A DNA stretch of 64,000 nucleotides, from assembly GCF_050943825.1 (NCBI RefSeq), contig NZ_JBMNPX010000006.1, positions 82,780 to 146,779 on the forward strand, read 5' to 3'. Below, one piece after another: positions 7,665 to 15,604 of the stretch. The notes below the pieces were generated by a model. That model was given only the letters and a program-made list of their open reading frames with translations. It had not been told where the DNA came from and did not search any database. The number at the start of each line of letters is the position of its first letter. Within the stretch, counting starts at the first letter, position 1. This stretch comes from Pseudoflavonifractor sp050943825. GTDB taxonomy: Bacteria > Bacillota > Clostridia > Oscillospirales > Oscillospiraceae. The translations under genes were made by a program, and so were the position numbers.

Positions 7665-9644
7665 CGAAATATCCGCCAGCTCCAGGTATTTATACCCGTT
7701 TTCCGCGATATGGTCCTTTCTGCCCTGGAGATTGTCCCCCAGCAGCAGGTCGAAGACCTGGGCGGTGCGCTCCACGTCCTCGGGCATGACCTTGATAAGG
7801 CGGCGGGTCTCCGGATTCATGGTGGTGAGCCACATCATGTCCGGCTCGTTCTCGCCCAGACCCTTGGACCGCTGGACGGTGAACTTTTTCCCCTCCAGGG
7901 AGGCCACAATGTCGTTCTTCTCCTTGTCGGAGTAGGCGAACCAGGTCTTTTCCTTGCAGTTAATCTCGTAGAGGGGGGACTCGGCGATATACACATACCC
8001 CCGCTGGATGAGGGTGGGGGTGAGGCGGTAGAGCATGGTCAGAATCAGGGTGCGGATCTGGAAGCCGTCCACGTCGGCATCGGTACAGATGACCACCTTG
8101 TTCCACCGCAGGTTCATCAGGTCAAAGGTGGCCATGTCCTTGGCGTGCTTGTCGTTGACCTCCACGCCGCAGCCCAGCACCTTCAAGAGGTCGGTGATGA
8201 TCTCGCTCTTGAAAATCTTGGCGTAGTCGGCCTTGAGGCAGTTCAAAATCTTGCCCCGGACGGGCATGATGCCCTGGAACTCCGCATCCCGGCTCAGCTT
8301 GACCGCGCCCATAGCGGAGTCGCCCTCCACGATGTAGAGCTCCCGGCGCTCGGTGTCCTTGGTGCGGCAGTCCACAAACTTCTGCACCCGGTTGGAGATG
8401 TCCATGCTGCCTGTCAGCTTCTTCTTGATGTTGAGCCGGGCCTTCTCCGCGTTCTCTCTGGCCCGCTTGTTGATGAGCACCTGCTCGCCAATCTTCTGGG
8501 CGTCAAAGGGGTTCTCGATGAAGTAGACCTCCATCTGGCTCTTGAGAAACTCGGTCATGGCCTCCTGGACGAACTTGTTGTTGATGGCCTTTTTGGTCTG
8601 GTTCTCGTAGGAGGTCTGGGTGGAGAAGTTGTTGCTCACCAGGATGAGGCAGTCCTGAATGTCGTTCCAGGTGATCTTGCTCTCGCTCTTCTGGTACTTG
8701 CCCTGGGCCTTCAGGTAGCCGTCGATGGCGGAGACAAAGGCGGAGCGCATGGCCTTCTCCGGGCTGCCGCCGTGCTCCAGCCAGGAGGAGTTGTGGTAGT
8801 GCTCGATGATCTGCACCGCGTTGGAGAAGCAGAAGGACACGCTCAGCTTCACCTTGTACTCCGGCTTGTCCTCCCGGTCCCGGCCCTTGCGCTCGGTCTG
8901 CCAGAACACGGGCTGGGTCAGGGGGTTCTCCCCGGAGAGTTCCTTCACATAGTCCTCAATGCCGTTGTCATACTTGAACTCGGTGGTCTCAAACTTGCCC
9001 CCCACCTGGTTGCGGAACCGGAAGGTGACGCCCGCGTTGACCACGGCCTGCCGCTTCATCACGTCCAGGTAGTACTCTACCGGGATGTTGATATCGGTAA
9101 AGACCTCCAGGTCGGGCTTCCAGCGGAATTTGGAGCCGGTCTTTTTGCCGGTGTAGGGCTCCTTTTTCAGGCCGCCCACGTTCTCGCCCTTCTCAAAGTG
9201 GAGGGTGTACTCAAAGCCGTCCCGGTGGATGACGGCGTCAAAGTACTCGCTGGCGTACTGGGTGGCGCAGGAGCCCAGGCCGTTGAGGCCCAGGGAGTAC
9301 TCGTAGTTGTCGCCGTCGTTGTTGTTGTACTTGCCGCCGGCGTACAGCTCGCAGAACACCAGCTCCCAGTTGTACTTCTGCTCCTTCTCGTTCCAGTCCA
9401 CGGGGCAGCCCCGGCCGAAGTCCTCCACCTCGATGGACTTGTCCTCGTACCGGGTGACAGTGATGACGCTGCCGTGGCCCTCACGGGCCTCGTCGATGGC
9501 GTTGGACAAAATTTCAAATACGGCGTGTTCGCAGCCCTCCAGCCCGTCGGATCCAAAGATGACAGCCGGGCGCTTGCGCACCCGGTCGGCGCCCTTGAGG
9601 GCGGAAATGGACTCGTTGCCGTAGGTTTTACTGGCTTTGGCCAT
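7662..9644 (-). CDS. ParE/GyrB-like type IIA topoisomerase B subunit (divergent)
   Basis: 660-residue ATPase subunit. N-terminal GHKL ATPase: RVRKRPAVIFGSDG (21-34), EILSNAIDEA (Mg-binding Asn), EDFGRGCPV, and the ATP-lid GLNGLGSCAT. Then the transducer domain, and the Toprim domain with YIVEGDSAMGAVK and CTDADVDGFQIRT (catalytic Glu and the DxD acidic pair). The C terminus ends in the family's LGDNLQGRKDHI tail. It is longest and most diverged in the transducer, so it is a second, ParE-like pair rather than canonical GyrB. The ATG at 9644 follows GAGGAGAAAG. Its 3' end is followed by a structured element carrying a second copy of its last codons. Confidence 0.93.
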   Translation of the reverse strand: MAKASKTYGNESISALKGADRVRKRPAVIFGSDGLEGCEHAVFEILSNAIDEAREGHGSVITVTRYEDKSIEVEDFGRGCPVDWNEKEQKYNWELVFCELYAGGKYNNNDGDNYEYSLGLNGLGSCATQYASEYFDAVIHRDGFEYTLHFEKGENVGGLKKEPYTGKKTGSKFRWKPDLEVFTDINIPVEYYLDVMKRQAVVNAGVTFRFRNQVGGKFETTEFKYDNGIEDYVKELSGENPLTQPVFWQTERKGRDREDKPEYKVKLSVSFCFSNAVQIIEHYHNSSWLEHGGSPEKAMRSAFVSAIDGYLKAQGKYQKSESKITWNDIQDCLILVSNNFSTQTSYENQTKKAINNKFVQEAMTEFLKSQMEVYFIENPFDAQKIGEQVLINKRARENAEKARLNIKKKLTGSMDISNRVQKFVDCRTKDTERRELYIVEGDSAMGAVKLSRDAEFQGIMPVRGKILNCLKADYAKIFKSEIITDLLKVLGCGVEVNDKHAKDMATFDLMNLRWNKVVICTDADVDGFQIRTLILTMLYRLTPTLIQRGYVYIAESPLYEINCKEKTWFAYSDKEKNDIVASLEGKKFTVQRSKGLGENEPDMMWLTTMNPETRRLIKVMPEDVERTAQVFDLLLGDNLQGRKDHIAENGYKYLELADIS

Positions 9645-9681
9645 TGCTTTCTCCTCGCATTACACAGTTTTACATTGTATT

Positions 9682-9711
9682 ATTTTATCTCCAATTTACC
9701 CCTCCTGTCAA
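9682..9711 (-). promoter_or_regulatory. Sigma-A-type promoter for the topoisomerase operon
   Basis: On the minus strand TTGACA (9711-9706) and TAAAAT (9687-9682) are 18 bp apart, about 40 bp upstream of the ParE-like start. Confidence 0.6.
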
Positions 9712-10045
9712 GGAAAGGGCGGCGGACCGTCCGGCTGCAAAAAGACCGGGACCGTCCCTCTGGAGAGACGGTCCCGGCTGCTTTTGCTCGCCCGGCGGGA
9801 GGAGCCCTTGTCTCCCCCTGCGCCGGACGGGACAGGGCTGTTTTTTCTGCAGGAGGGGCGGCTTTCGCCGCCGCCCCCGGCACGTCCTTCCCTTTTCGCC
9901 TTTCGCCGTGGGGCAGGGGTCCGCCCGGTTGGGCGGGCCCTGCCGGGCACCGGCTTAAAAAGAGAGGAGGTGCGCTATGCCTTGTCCGAGGGTAGTATGT
10001 GCGCCCTGCCGCCCGGTATGTATGGTTATTTTTGGTATAGAGCCT
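9712..10045. other. Non-coding spacer with GC hairpins
   Basis: About 330 bases between the divergent topoisomerase and YaaL-BofA transcripts. It holds a strong 11-bp hairpin (9748-9779, CCGGGACCGTC pairing with GACGGTCCCGG; followed on the minus strand by CTTTTTG, so terminator-like in that direction), a GGCGGC/GCCGCC hairpin near 9868, and a CCGCCC/GGGCGG hairpin near 9921. Open frames here have low-complexity Pro/Arg composition and no ribosome site; I see no gene. Confidence 0.5.
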
Positions 10046-10074
10046 GTCATATTTGTCCAAAATGAACATACAAT
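10046..10074 (+). promoter_or_regulatory. Sigma-E-like sporulation promoter for yaaL-bofA
   Basis: GTCATATTT (10046-10054) and CATACAAT (10067-10074) match the mother-cell sigma-E consensus (ATA ... CATACAnT), with 15 bases between ATA and CATA, one short of the usual 16-18. The downstream ATG at 10113 has an AAGGAAAGGAGG ribosome site. Confidence 0.6.
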
Positions 10075-10112
10075 GTACCAGTACTTCACCTTAAGGAAAG
10101 GAGGCCGGTCCC

Positions 10113-10364
10113 ATGGCTGAATCCGCCAGGACCCTGCCGTTCTGCAAAAGACGCCCCACACCCCGAGAGGAGGAACGGGACGCTCTGCTGGAGGGGCTCT
10201 CCCGCACCCGCACCCTCATCGCCCAGGCCTACTCCGGCTTCAACTCGGCCCGGGACCCGGACCTCATCGAGTCCTACGTGTTTGAAATCAACGCCCTCCA
10301 GGCCCGCTACTCCTATCTGCTCCGGCGGGTCAAGGAGATGGACGGCGCACCGCTGAGAAGATAG
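10113..10364 (+). CDS. YaaL-like DUF2508 family protein
   Basis: 83-residue basic/acidic helical protein: a conserved LLEGLSRTRTLIAQAYSGFNSARDPDLIESYVFEINALQARYSYLLRRVKE-type segment forms two helices. DUF2508 members lie directly before bofA in many spore formers, as in B. subtilis yaaL-bofA, and here bofA follows 49 bases later. No biochemical function is established. It is the first gene after a sigma-E-like promoter, pointing to mother-cell expression. Confidence 0.85.
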   Translation: MAESARTLPFCKRRPTPREEERDALLEGLSRTRTLIAQAYSGFNSARDPDLIESYVFEINALQARYSYLLRRVKEMDGAPLRR

Positions 10365-10412
10365 GGGACTTCCCGCCCCGCCGCCCGGGTTTCCGGCAGA
10401 CTTTGCACAGAG

Positions 10413-10688
10413 GTGACCGCTGTGGAATCCCTGGTGAATATGCTCCCCTGGCTTCTGGGCGGTCTGGTTCTGGTGGTAGCCATGGCCGCCCTGGGAAAGC
10501 CCATCAAGAGCCTGCTGCGGCTTCTGGGCCGCACCGGCGTGGGCCTGGCCGTCCTGTGGCTGTTCGGAAAGATAGGCGGGCTCATCGGCGTGACCCTGGG
10601 GGTCAACCTGTTCAACGCCCTGGTGCTGGGGGTGCTGGGCGCGCCCGGCTTCGGACTGCTGCTCATGCTCTCCTGGGCCCTGCGGTAG
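10413..10688 (+). CDS. bofA: BofA-like pro-sigma-K processing inhibitor
   Basis: 91 residues with three hydrophobic segments (about 10-26, 38-55, 60-88) and the conserved core GKPIKSLLRLLGRTGVGLAVLWLFGKIGG. BofA restrains the SpoIVFB intramembrane protease in the mother-cell membrane and so delays sigma-K maturation. Position after the DUF2508 gene and a sigma-E-like promoter supports the call. Whether this organism has the SpoIVFA/B partners is not visible here. Confidence 0.85.
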   Translation: MTAVESLVNMLPWLLGGLVLVVAMAALGKPIKSLLRLLGRTGVGLAVLWLFGKIGGLIGVTLGVNLFNALVLGVLGAPGFGLLLMLSWALR

Positions 10689-10794
10689 GGGCGCATTTTA
10701 CGGCGTTTTGACAAAATGAGCCGCTGTTCACAGATTTGTAAAATTATTATGGTATACTTGCTTCGATTTTAACGGAAGCAGGTGTACCATCCCC

Positions 10795-11415
10795 ATGAAA
10801 CGCAAAATTCTCGCCTCACTGTGTGCCCTGAGCCTGGCGCTCTGCCTGACCCCCATGGCCTGGGCCTCTGACTATACCGATGTAAAGGACGGCGCCTGGT
10901 ATGCCGAAGCGGTGCAGACCGTGACGGACAAGGGCCTGATGAACGGCACCAATTCCACCTCCTTTGCCCCCAACGCCTATGTAACCCGGGCTACCGTTAT
11001 CACGGTGCTGTGGCGGATGGAGGGCTGTCCCGAGCCCACCAGCCAGACCGGCTTCCCCGATGTGGAATCTGGCAGCTGGTGCGACAAGGCCGCCCGCTGG
11101 GCCAGAGAGACCCAGATTGCCGACGGATACAGCGACGGCCGCCTGGGTGCAAACGACCCGGTGACCCGGGAGCAGCTGGCACTGTTCCTCAGCCGCTACA
11201 CCTATTATAAGGGATATACTCTGGCCGAGGGCGTCCTCAGCCTCTACCCCGACGGGGACAAGGTTTCCAAGTGGGCGGTGGACGGCATGAAGCACGCCGT
11301 GGGCGCCGGACTTATCACCGGCACCAGCGCCGGTACCCTCAGCCCCCTGGGCTACACCACCCGGGCCGAGCTGGCCGTCATCCTGGTCCGCATGCTGACC
11401 CCCGCCGCCGGATAA
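10795..11415 (+). CDS. Secreted SLH-repeat protein
   Basis: 206 residues: signal peptide 1-24 (MKRKILASLCALSLALCL..., cleavage after AWA-S), then three S-layer homology repeats: about 26-70 (YTDVKDGAWYAEAV), 87-130 (FPDVESGSWCDKAARWARE) and 150-200 (YPDGDKVSKWAVDGM), each ending in the TRA/TRE helix motif (TRATVITVL, TREQLALFL, TRAELAVIL). SLH triads bind pyruvylated cell-wall polymers. There is no other domain, so it is a stand-alone wall-anchored protein. An extended -10 (TGGTATACT) lies near 10750, and a terminator follows. Confidence 0.9.
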   Translation: MKRKILASLCALSLALCLTPMAWASDYTDVKDGAWYAEAVQTVTDKGLMNGTNSTSFAPNAYVTRATVITVLWRMEGCPEPTSQTGFPDVESGSWCDKAARWARETQIADGYSDGRLGANDPVTREQLALFLSRYTYYKGYTLAEGVLSLYPDGDKVSKWAVDGMKHAVGAGLITGTSAGTLSPLGYTTRAELAVILVRMLTPAAG

Positions 11416-11436
11416 GCTCATTCCTCTTCAAAATCA

Positions 11437-11480
11437 AAAGCCTGCCTGTTGAAGGGACTCCTTCAGCAGCCAGGCTTTTT
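11437..11480 (+). terminator. Intrinsic terminator of the SLH gene
   Basis: Long hairpin AAAAGCCTGCCTGTTGAAGG / CCTTCAGCAGCCAGGCTTTT with a GACT loop and one mismatch, then T's. Confidence 0.85.
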
Positions 11481-11499
11481 CGCGGCTGGCAGCAAAAAC

Positions 11500-11533
11500 A
11501 AAACGGACAACTGCTTTCACAGTTGTCCGTTTT
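11500..11533 (-). terminator. Terminator of tRNA-Gly
   Basis: Perfect 14-bp hairpin AAAACGGACAACTG / CAGTTGTCCGTTTT; on the minus strand it follows the tRNA 3' end by 4 bases and is followed by a T-rich run. Confidence 0.9.
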
Positions 11534-11537
11534 ATTC

Positions 11538-11613
11538 TGGAGCGGGTGACGAGGCTCGAACTCGCTACCTCCACCTTGGCAAGGTGGCGCTCTACCAGAT
11601 GAGCTACACCCGC
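11538..11613 (-). tRNA. tRNA-Gly (anticodon GCC)
   Basis: 76-base cloverleaf with encoded CCA: acceptor GCGGGTG/CACCCGC, D-arm GCTC..GAGC, anticodon stem CACCT with loop containing GCC, T-arm with TTCGAGC. It is a single-gene transcript with its own promoter and terminator. Confidence 0.97.
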
Positions 11614-11627
11614 AAGCGACAGATGTT

Positions 11628-11656
11628 ATTATACTCAAAGCGATGCCATCTGTCAA
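11628..11656 (-). promoter_or_regulatory. Promoter of tRNA-Gly
   Basis: Minus strand TTGACA (11656-11651), 17 bp, TATAAT (11633-11628): a consensus sigma-A promoter ending 15 bases before the tRNA. Confidence 0.9.
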
Positions 11657-11665
11657 CTCTTTTTT

Positions 11666-12910
11666 TCATTTTTCCTGAATTTCTTTTTCCCCGGTCAGCC
11701 CTACGCCCGCCACAGCGGCCAGTCCCTCACCGGCAGGCCCGGTGATATCGGATGGGAGAGGGATGTCGGACGGCAGAACGGTCTCCGTGGGCGGCTGAAG
11801 GCCGCAGCTGGGGAACTCCTCCCGGTTCCACTGGTAGCACTGCTCCGCCAGCTCTGCGTCCTGGAGGGCAAAGCCGTCGGCCCGAGTGGCATCCACATGG
11901 CGGCTCTCGCCGTCGGACAGGGTGACGATATTCCAGTACCAGGGTGCGCCGTCCAGGGTGCCGGGCACGACGGTGCACTCAATTCCCGCATACTGGCACA
12001 GCAGCTGATAGGCCAGCGCCATGCCCTTGCTGTCCGCCCGGCCCTCCACCAGAGCGGCATAGGCGGTGTTGGCTTTGCGGCCCTCGCTGTCCAGCAGGCT
12101 GTACTGGGCAGTGCTCCTCAGCAGCTCAAAGAGGGTTTGGATCCCCGCCTGGTCGGCCTTTACATCCAGGTGGGCTGCGGCGCTGCTGAGCTGTGCCACC
12201 AGCTTCTCCTTTTTCTTCTGGAGCAGCTCCGGGTCCTCCGGGTAGCTGAGCTGGATCTCCACAATCCGCACCCCGCCGGGGGCGGTCTCCTCCCCCTCAG
12301 GCAAGCTGGGGTAGAGGGACACTGTCACCTCCGGCATGCCTAGGGCGGCCTCAGGGGTGTCGTAGTAGGCCTGGCGGACCAGCTCCCGGATAAACTCCTC
12401 GTCCTCGTTGAAGTAGGTCACCCGCAGCACCGCCTCCGCACCGAAGGTGCGCAGTGTGTCCTGCAGCTCTTCCCGAATGGCGCTGGTACCGGTGACCGAG
12501 ACAATGCTGTTCACCTGGTCCTGGGTGCGGCGGTAGCTGAGGTACACGCTCACCTCATAATAGGAGACGATATAGGAGGTCTGGGGCTTGATATAGCTGA
12601 CGGCATAGGAGCCCAGGGGATACTCCTGAACCGCATAGAGGCAGGCGGCATCCACATCGGCCTCCACATCGCCACGGTCGGGGGTGTAGTTGGACAGGTG
12701 AACCACGCCGTAGGACATGCCCTGGTCCACAAAGTAGATGACCGCGTCCTCCAGCTGCTGGTAGTTCTCGGCGGTGATTACGTCGCCGTCGGAGGCCGGG
12801 CCGTCCTCATGGGGCTGGACCACGGTGTAGTTGTGGTCCAGCATGGAGGCGCAGCCGCCCAGCCCCAATGTCAGCACCAGGGCCAGTATGGCAGTCAGGA
12901 CACGCTTCAC
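11666..12910 (-). CDS. Lipoprotein with degenerate transglutaminase-like domain
   Basis: 414 residues, starting with GTG at 12910 behind GGGAGG. Lipobox LGLGGC gives lipid-anchored Cys20. The C-terminal part (about 280-345) resembles a transglutaminase/protease core: GRADSKGMALAYQLLCQYAGIE aligns with the family's G-x-C-x-G-Y-A helix, and WYWNIVTLSDGESRHVDATRADG supplies His338 and Asp340. The catalytic Cys position is Ser294, so classical cysteine activity is unlikely; it may be a binding domain or a serine variant. It is directly downstream of the PBP2 gene, suggesting cell-wall work. The tail after 360 is low complexity. Confidence 0.7.
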   Translation of the reverse strand: MKRVLTAILALVLTLGLGGCASMLDHNYTVVQPHEDGPASDGDVITAENYQQLEDAVIYFVDQGMSYGVVHLSNYTPDRGDVEADVDAACLYAVQEYPLGSYAVSYIKPQTSYIVSYYEVSVYLSYRRTQDQVNSIVSVTGTSAIREELQDTLRTFGAEAVLRVTYFNEDEEFIRELVRQAYYDTPEAALGMPEVTVSLYPSLPEGEETAPGGVRIVEIQLSYPEDPELLQKKKEKLVAQLSSAAAHLDVKADQAGIQTLFELLRSTAQYSLLDSEGRKANTAYAALVEGRADSKGMALAYQLLCQYAGIECTVVPGTLDGAPWYWNIVTLSDGESRHVDATRADGFALQDAELAEQCYQWNREEFPSCGLQPPTETVLPSDIPLPSDITGPAGEGLAAVAGVGLTGEKEIQEK

Positions 12911-12943
12911 GGCTCAGGCCTCCCTTCTCTTCTCAGATGCCGC

Positions 12944-15037
12944 TCAGTGGAGCAGCTGGTTTTCCCCGTCCACCGACTCCATGGTGGTGCCGGTGCTGAA
13001 GTAATAGGACAGAATCTCGGCGGCAATGCCGGCCAGGTCGGTACCGCTGCCGCCGTGCTCCACCACCACGGAAATGGCGATCTCCGGGTCGTTGTAGGGC
13101 GCGAAGCAGACCAGCACGGCGTTGGACTCGCTGTCCACCTGGCCTACCTGGGCGGTACCCGTCTTGGCGCCCACCTCCACGGGCAGGTCGGCAAAGGCGT
13201 TCTTGACGCTGCCCTCGTTGGCCATCAGGTACATGCCGTACTTGACCGCCTCCAGGTTCTCCTCGTCGATGTCCACACTGTCCAGCAGCTGGGGCTCATA
13301 CTCATAGATCACCTCGGAGAAGTCGCTGGACTTGACGCTCTGAAGGATGTGGGTGGAGTACCGGTCACCGCCGTTGACCAGGGTGGCCACGTAGTTGGCC
13401 AGCTGGAGGGGGGTAACCTGGGTGTTGCCCTGGCCGATGGAGGCGGACAGCAGGTCGCCGCCGTACCAGGTCATGCCCAGGGCCTCGCTGGTCTCGGGAC
13501 CGGCCACCCGGCCGGATTTTCCGCCCAGCTCAAAGCCGGTGCTCTCCCCCAGGCCGAACATGGAGGCGTACTGGTCGATGAGGTCGATGCCCAGCCGGTC
13601 GCCCAGGGTGTAGAAGTAGATGTTGCAGGAGTCCTTGATGGCGTTGGCCATGTCCTCCATGCCGTGGCTGCCGCCGTACTGGAGGTAGTACCAGCAGGCG
13701 GGGTGGTAGTCGCCGTAGGGGTACTTCTCCCCCTCCGGGTACTGGAACCGGCCGGTGTCCCGGATCTTCTCGGTGGGGGTCACCAGCCCCTCCTGGAGGG
13801 CAGCGGTGCCCACAATCATCTTGAAGGTGGAGCCGGGGGAGTACAGGCCGTTGATGGCCCGGTTGTTGAAGGGATTAAGGGGGTTGCTGGCGACCTCGTT
13901 GTAGAGGGTGGTATTGCTGTAAATGGTGGTCAGGTCGTAGGTGGGGTAGGAGGCCATGGCCAGTACGCCGCCGGTCATGTCGGTCACCACCACGGCGCCG
14001 CCCTCGGTGTACTCCGACTCCAGGCCCTCAATGCCGTTGGCCAGGGCCCGCTCCGCCACCTCCTGGAGGCGGATGTCAATGGTCAGGCTCACGTTGCCCC
14101 CCGGCTCGGGCTCCAGGGTCTCGCCGGTCTCGTTGTCGGTGCGCCAGTGCTGGGAGACAATCTTGCCGCTGGTGTTGGTGTTGATGTCCCGCTGTCCCGC
14201 GGTGCCCTTCAGGTAGGACTCAAAGGCCAGCTCCACGCCGTCCTTGCCCACGGTGTCGTCCATCTGGTATCCGTCGATGTTCTTGTAGTATTCCCAGTCG
14301 TCGGAATACATGCTGCCCACGTGGCCCAGCAGATGGGCGGCGTAGGTAGTGTTGTACTGCCGGACGGTGGTGGGCTCGATGGTGACGCCCACCAGCCCCT
14401 CTTCCTTCACCCGGGAGATGAAATCGATGTCCACATCCTGGGCGAACACATAGGAGGTGCGCAGAATGTCCAGAGAGCGCATGCGCAGCTCGCACAGCAC
14501 CCCCACCAGGGCCCGGCCATCCTCAGGGGAGACACTCTCGTCCACCTCATAGAATTCCCGCATCCTGGCCAGCAGGATGTCCGGCCCCTGCTGAGCCGCT
14601 TCGGTCCACTTCATCTGCTCCAGAAAAGCCTCATACCGGGCCTGGCCGGCCTCGGTGAGGGTGTCGGTATAGGTGAAAGGCTCAGTCATGGAGATGGGCA
14701 GCACCTCGTCGGTCCACGTCACCCCCTCCTCCCGGCAGATCTCCAGCAGGGCGAGCAGGTTGGGGTTGCGCTCGGCCTCCTCCCCCATGATGGAGGTGTC
14801 CAGCGTGACCTGATAGACCGTCCTGTTGGACACCAGCACCCGGCCGTACCGGTCCAGAATCTGGCCCCGGGCGGCCTCCACGGTCTCGGTTTTCGTAATG
14901 TTGCGCACGGATCTCTCCCGATAGTCGGCGCCGTGGACAATCTGAAGATTGTGGAGCACGGCGGTAAAGACGCCGATGATGAGCACCAGGATCAGGGTGA
15001 TGACCCGGAGGCGGGCGCGGAACTGTCTGGCTTCCAA
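12944..15037 (-). CDS. mrdA: Penicillin-binding protein 2 (class B transpeptidase)
   Basis: 697 residues: N-terminal membrane anchor (about 10-30), pedestal/dimerisation domain containing RGQILDRYGRVL (58-69), and a transpeptidase domain with SxxK at Ser403-Lys406 (YSPGSTFKM), SCN at 470-472 and KTG at 625-627. It cross-links peptidoglycan during side-wall elongation with RodA and MreBCD. The start is TTG at 15037 with AAGGAGG six bases upstream. It is encoded just after mreC-mreD on the same strand, the classic elongasome order. Confidence 0.95.
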   Translation of the reverse strand: MEARQFRARLRVITLILVLIIGVFTAVLHNLQIVHGADYRERSVRNITKTETVEAARGQILDRYGRVLVSNRTVYQVTLDTSIMGEEAERNPNLLALLEICREEGVTWTDEVLPISMTEPFTYTDTLTEAGQARYEAFLEQMKWTEAAQQGPDILLARMREFYEVDESVSPEDGRALVGVLCELRMRSLDILRTSYVFAQDVDIDFISRVKEEGLVGVTIEPTTVRQYNTTYAAHLLGHVGSMYSDDWEYYKNIDGYQMDDTVGKDGVELAFESYLKGTAGQRDINTNTSGKIVSQHWRTDNETGETLEPEPGGNVSLTIDIRLQEVAERALANGIEGLESEYTEGGAVVVTDMTGGVLAMASYPTYDLTTIYSNTTLYNEVASNPLNPFNNRAINGLYSPGSTFKMIVGTAALQEGLVTPTEKIRDTGRFQYPEGEKYPYGDYHPACWYYLQYGGSHGMEDMANAIKDSCNIYFYTLGDRLGIDLIDQYASMFGLGESTGFELGGKSGRVAGPETSEALGMTWYGGDLLSASIGQGNTQVTPLQLANYVATLVNGGDRYSTHILQSVKSSDFSEVIYEYEPQLLDSVDIDEENLEAVKYGMYLMANEGSVKNAFADLPVEVGAKTGTAQVGQVDSESNAVLVCFAPYNDPEIAISVVVEHGGSGTDLAGIAAEILSYYFSTGTTMESVDGENQLLH

Positions 15038-15082
15038 GGGGTACCTCCTTACAGGCGGCCCGGGGCATGGGTGCGCCGGGGA

Positions 15083-15592
15083 TTAGAACAGGGTTGCGAA
15101 CTGGGTCCGGCTCCAGACCCAGTGGAAGATGGCGTAAATGAGTGGGACAAAGATAATGGAGAAGAGGAACTCAGGGACAGCCACCTTCAGCAGGGCGGGC
15201 AGATCAGCCACCTGGAACAGCAGCCGCCATCCCACCCGGAAGAGTTCAATGAGAAAGAGTCCGGCGGCGGAGCAGAGGGCGCAGCCCACCAGATTCTGCC
15301 GCACCAGGTACTGGGCGGTGATGCCCGCCCCGGCGCCCAGCAGGGCCAGCGAACATGTCATGGCGCCGTTTGTGCCGTACACCGCATCGCAGATCACGCC
15401 CACCGCCAGGCCAAAGCCCGCGCCCGGGGCTCCCCCCTCCAGTACGGCCACCGTAATGGCCGCCAGGGGCAGCAGGGTGGGTGACACGCCGAAGAGAGAG
15501 ATGCGGCTGAGGACATACACCTCCAGAAACCACACGGGCAGGAGGGCCAGGCCGTAGATCAGCCATTTTGTGAGAAAATCCCGCTGTGTCAT
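15083..15592 (-). CDS. mreD: Rod shape-determining protein MreD
   Basis: 169-residue integral membrane protein with about five hydrophobic segments and the family pattern of a conserved PxLLPLAAITVAVLEGGAPGAGFGLAVGVICDAVYG stretch. It lies between mreC and the PBP2 gene, 12 bases after mreC, and would tether the elongation complex in the membrane. The ribosome site is weak (GGGGCGGG), which fits translational coupling with mreC. Confidence 0.92.
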   Translation of the reverse strand: MTQRDFLTKWLIYGLALLPVWFLEVYVLSRISLFGVSPTLLPLAAITVAVLEGGAPGAGFGLAVGVICDAVYGTNGAMTCSLALLGAGAGITAQYLVRQNLVGCALCSAAGLFLIELFRVGWRLLFQVADLPALLKVAVPEFLFSIIFVPLIYAIFHWVWSRTQFATLF

Positions 15593-15604
15593 CTGCCCGC
15601 CCCC

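Noticed and set aside
9680..10069. 129-residue minus-strand gene in the spacer before yaaL
   Set aside because: Pro/Arg-rich translation, no ribosome site, overlaps a strong terminator-like hairpin.
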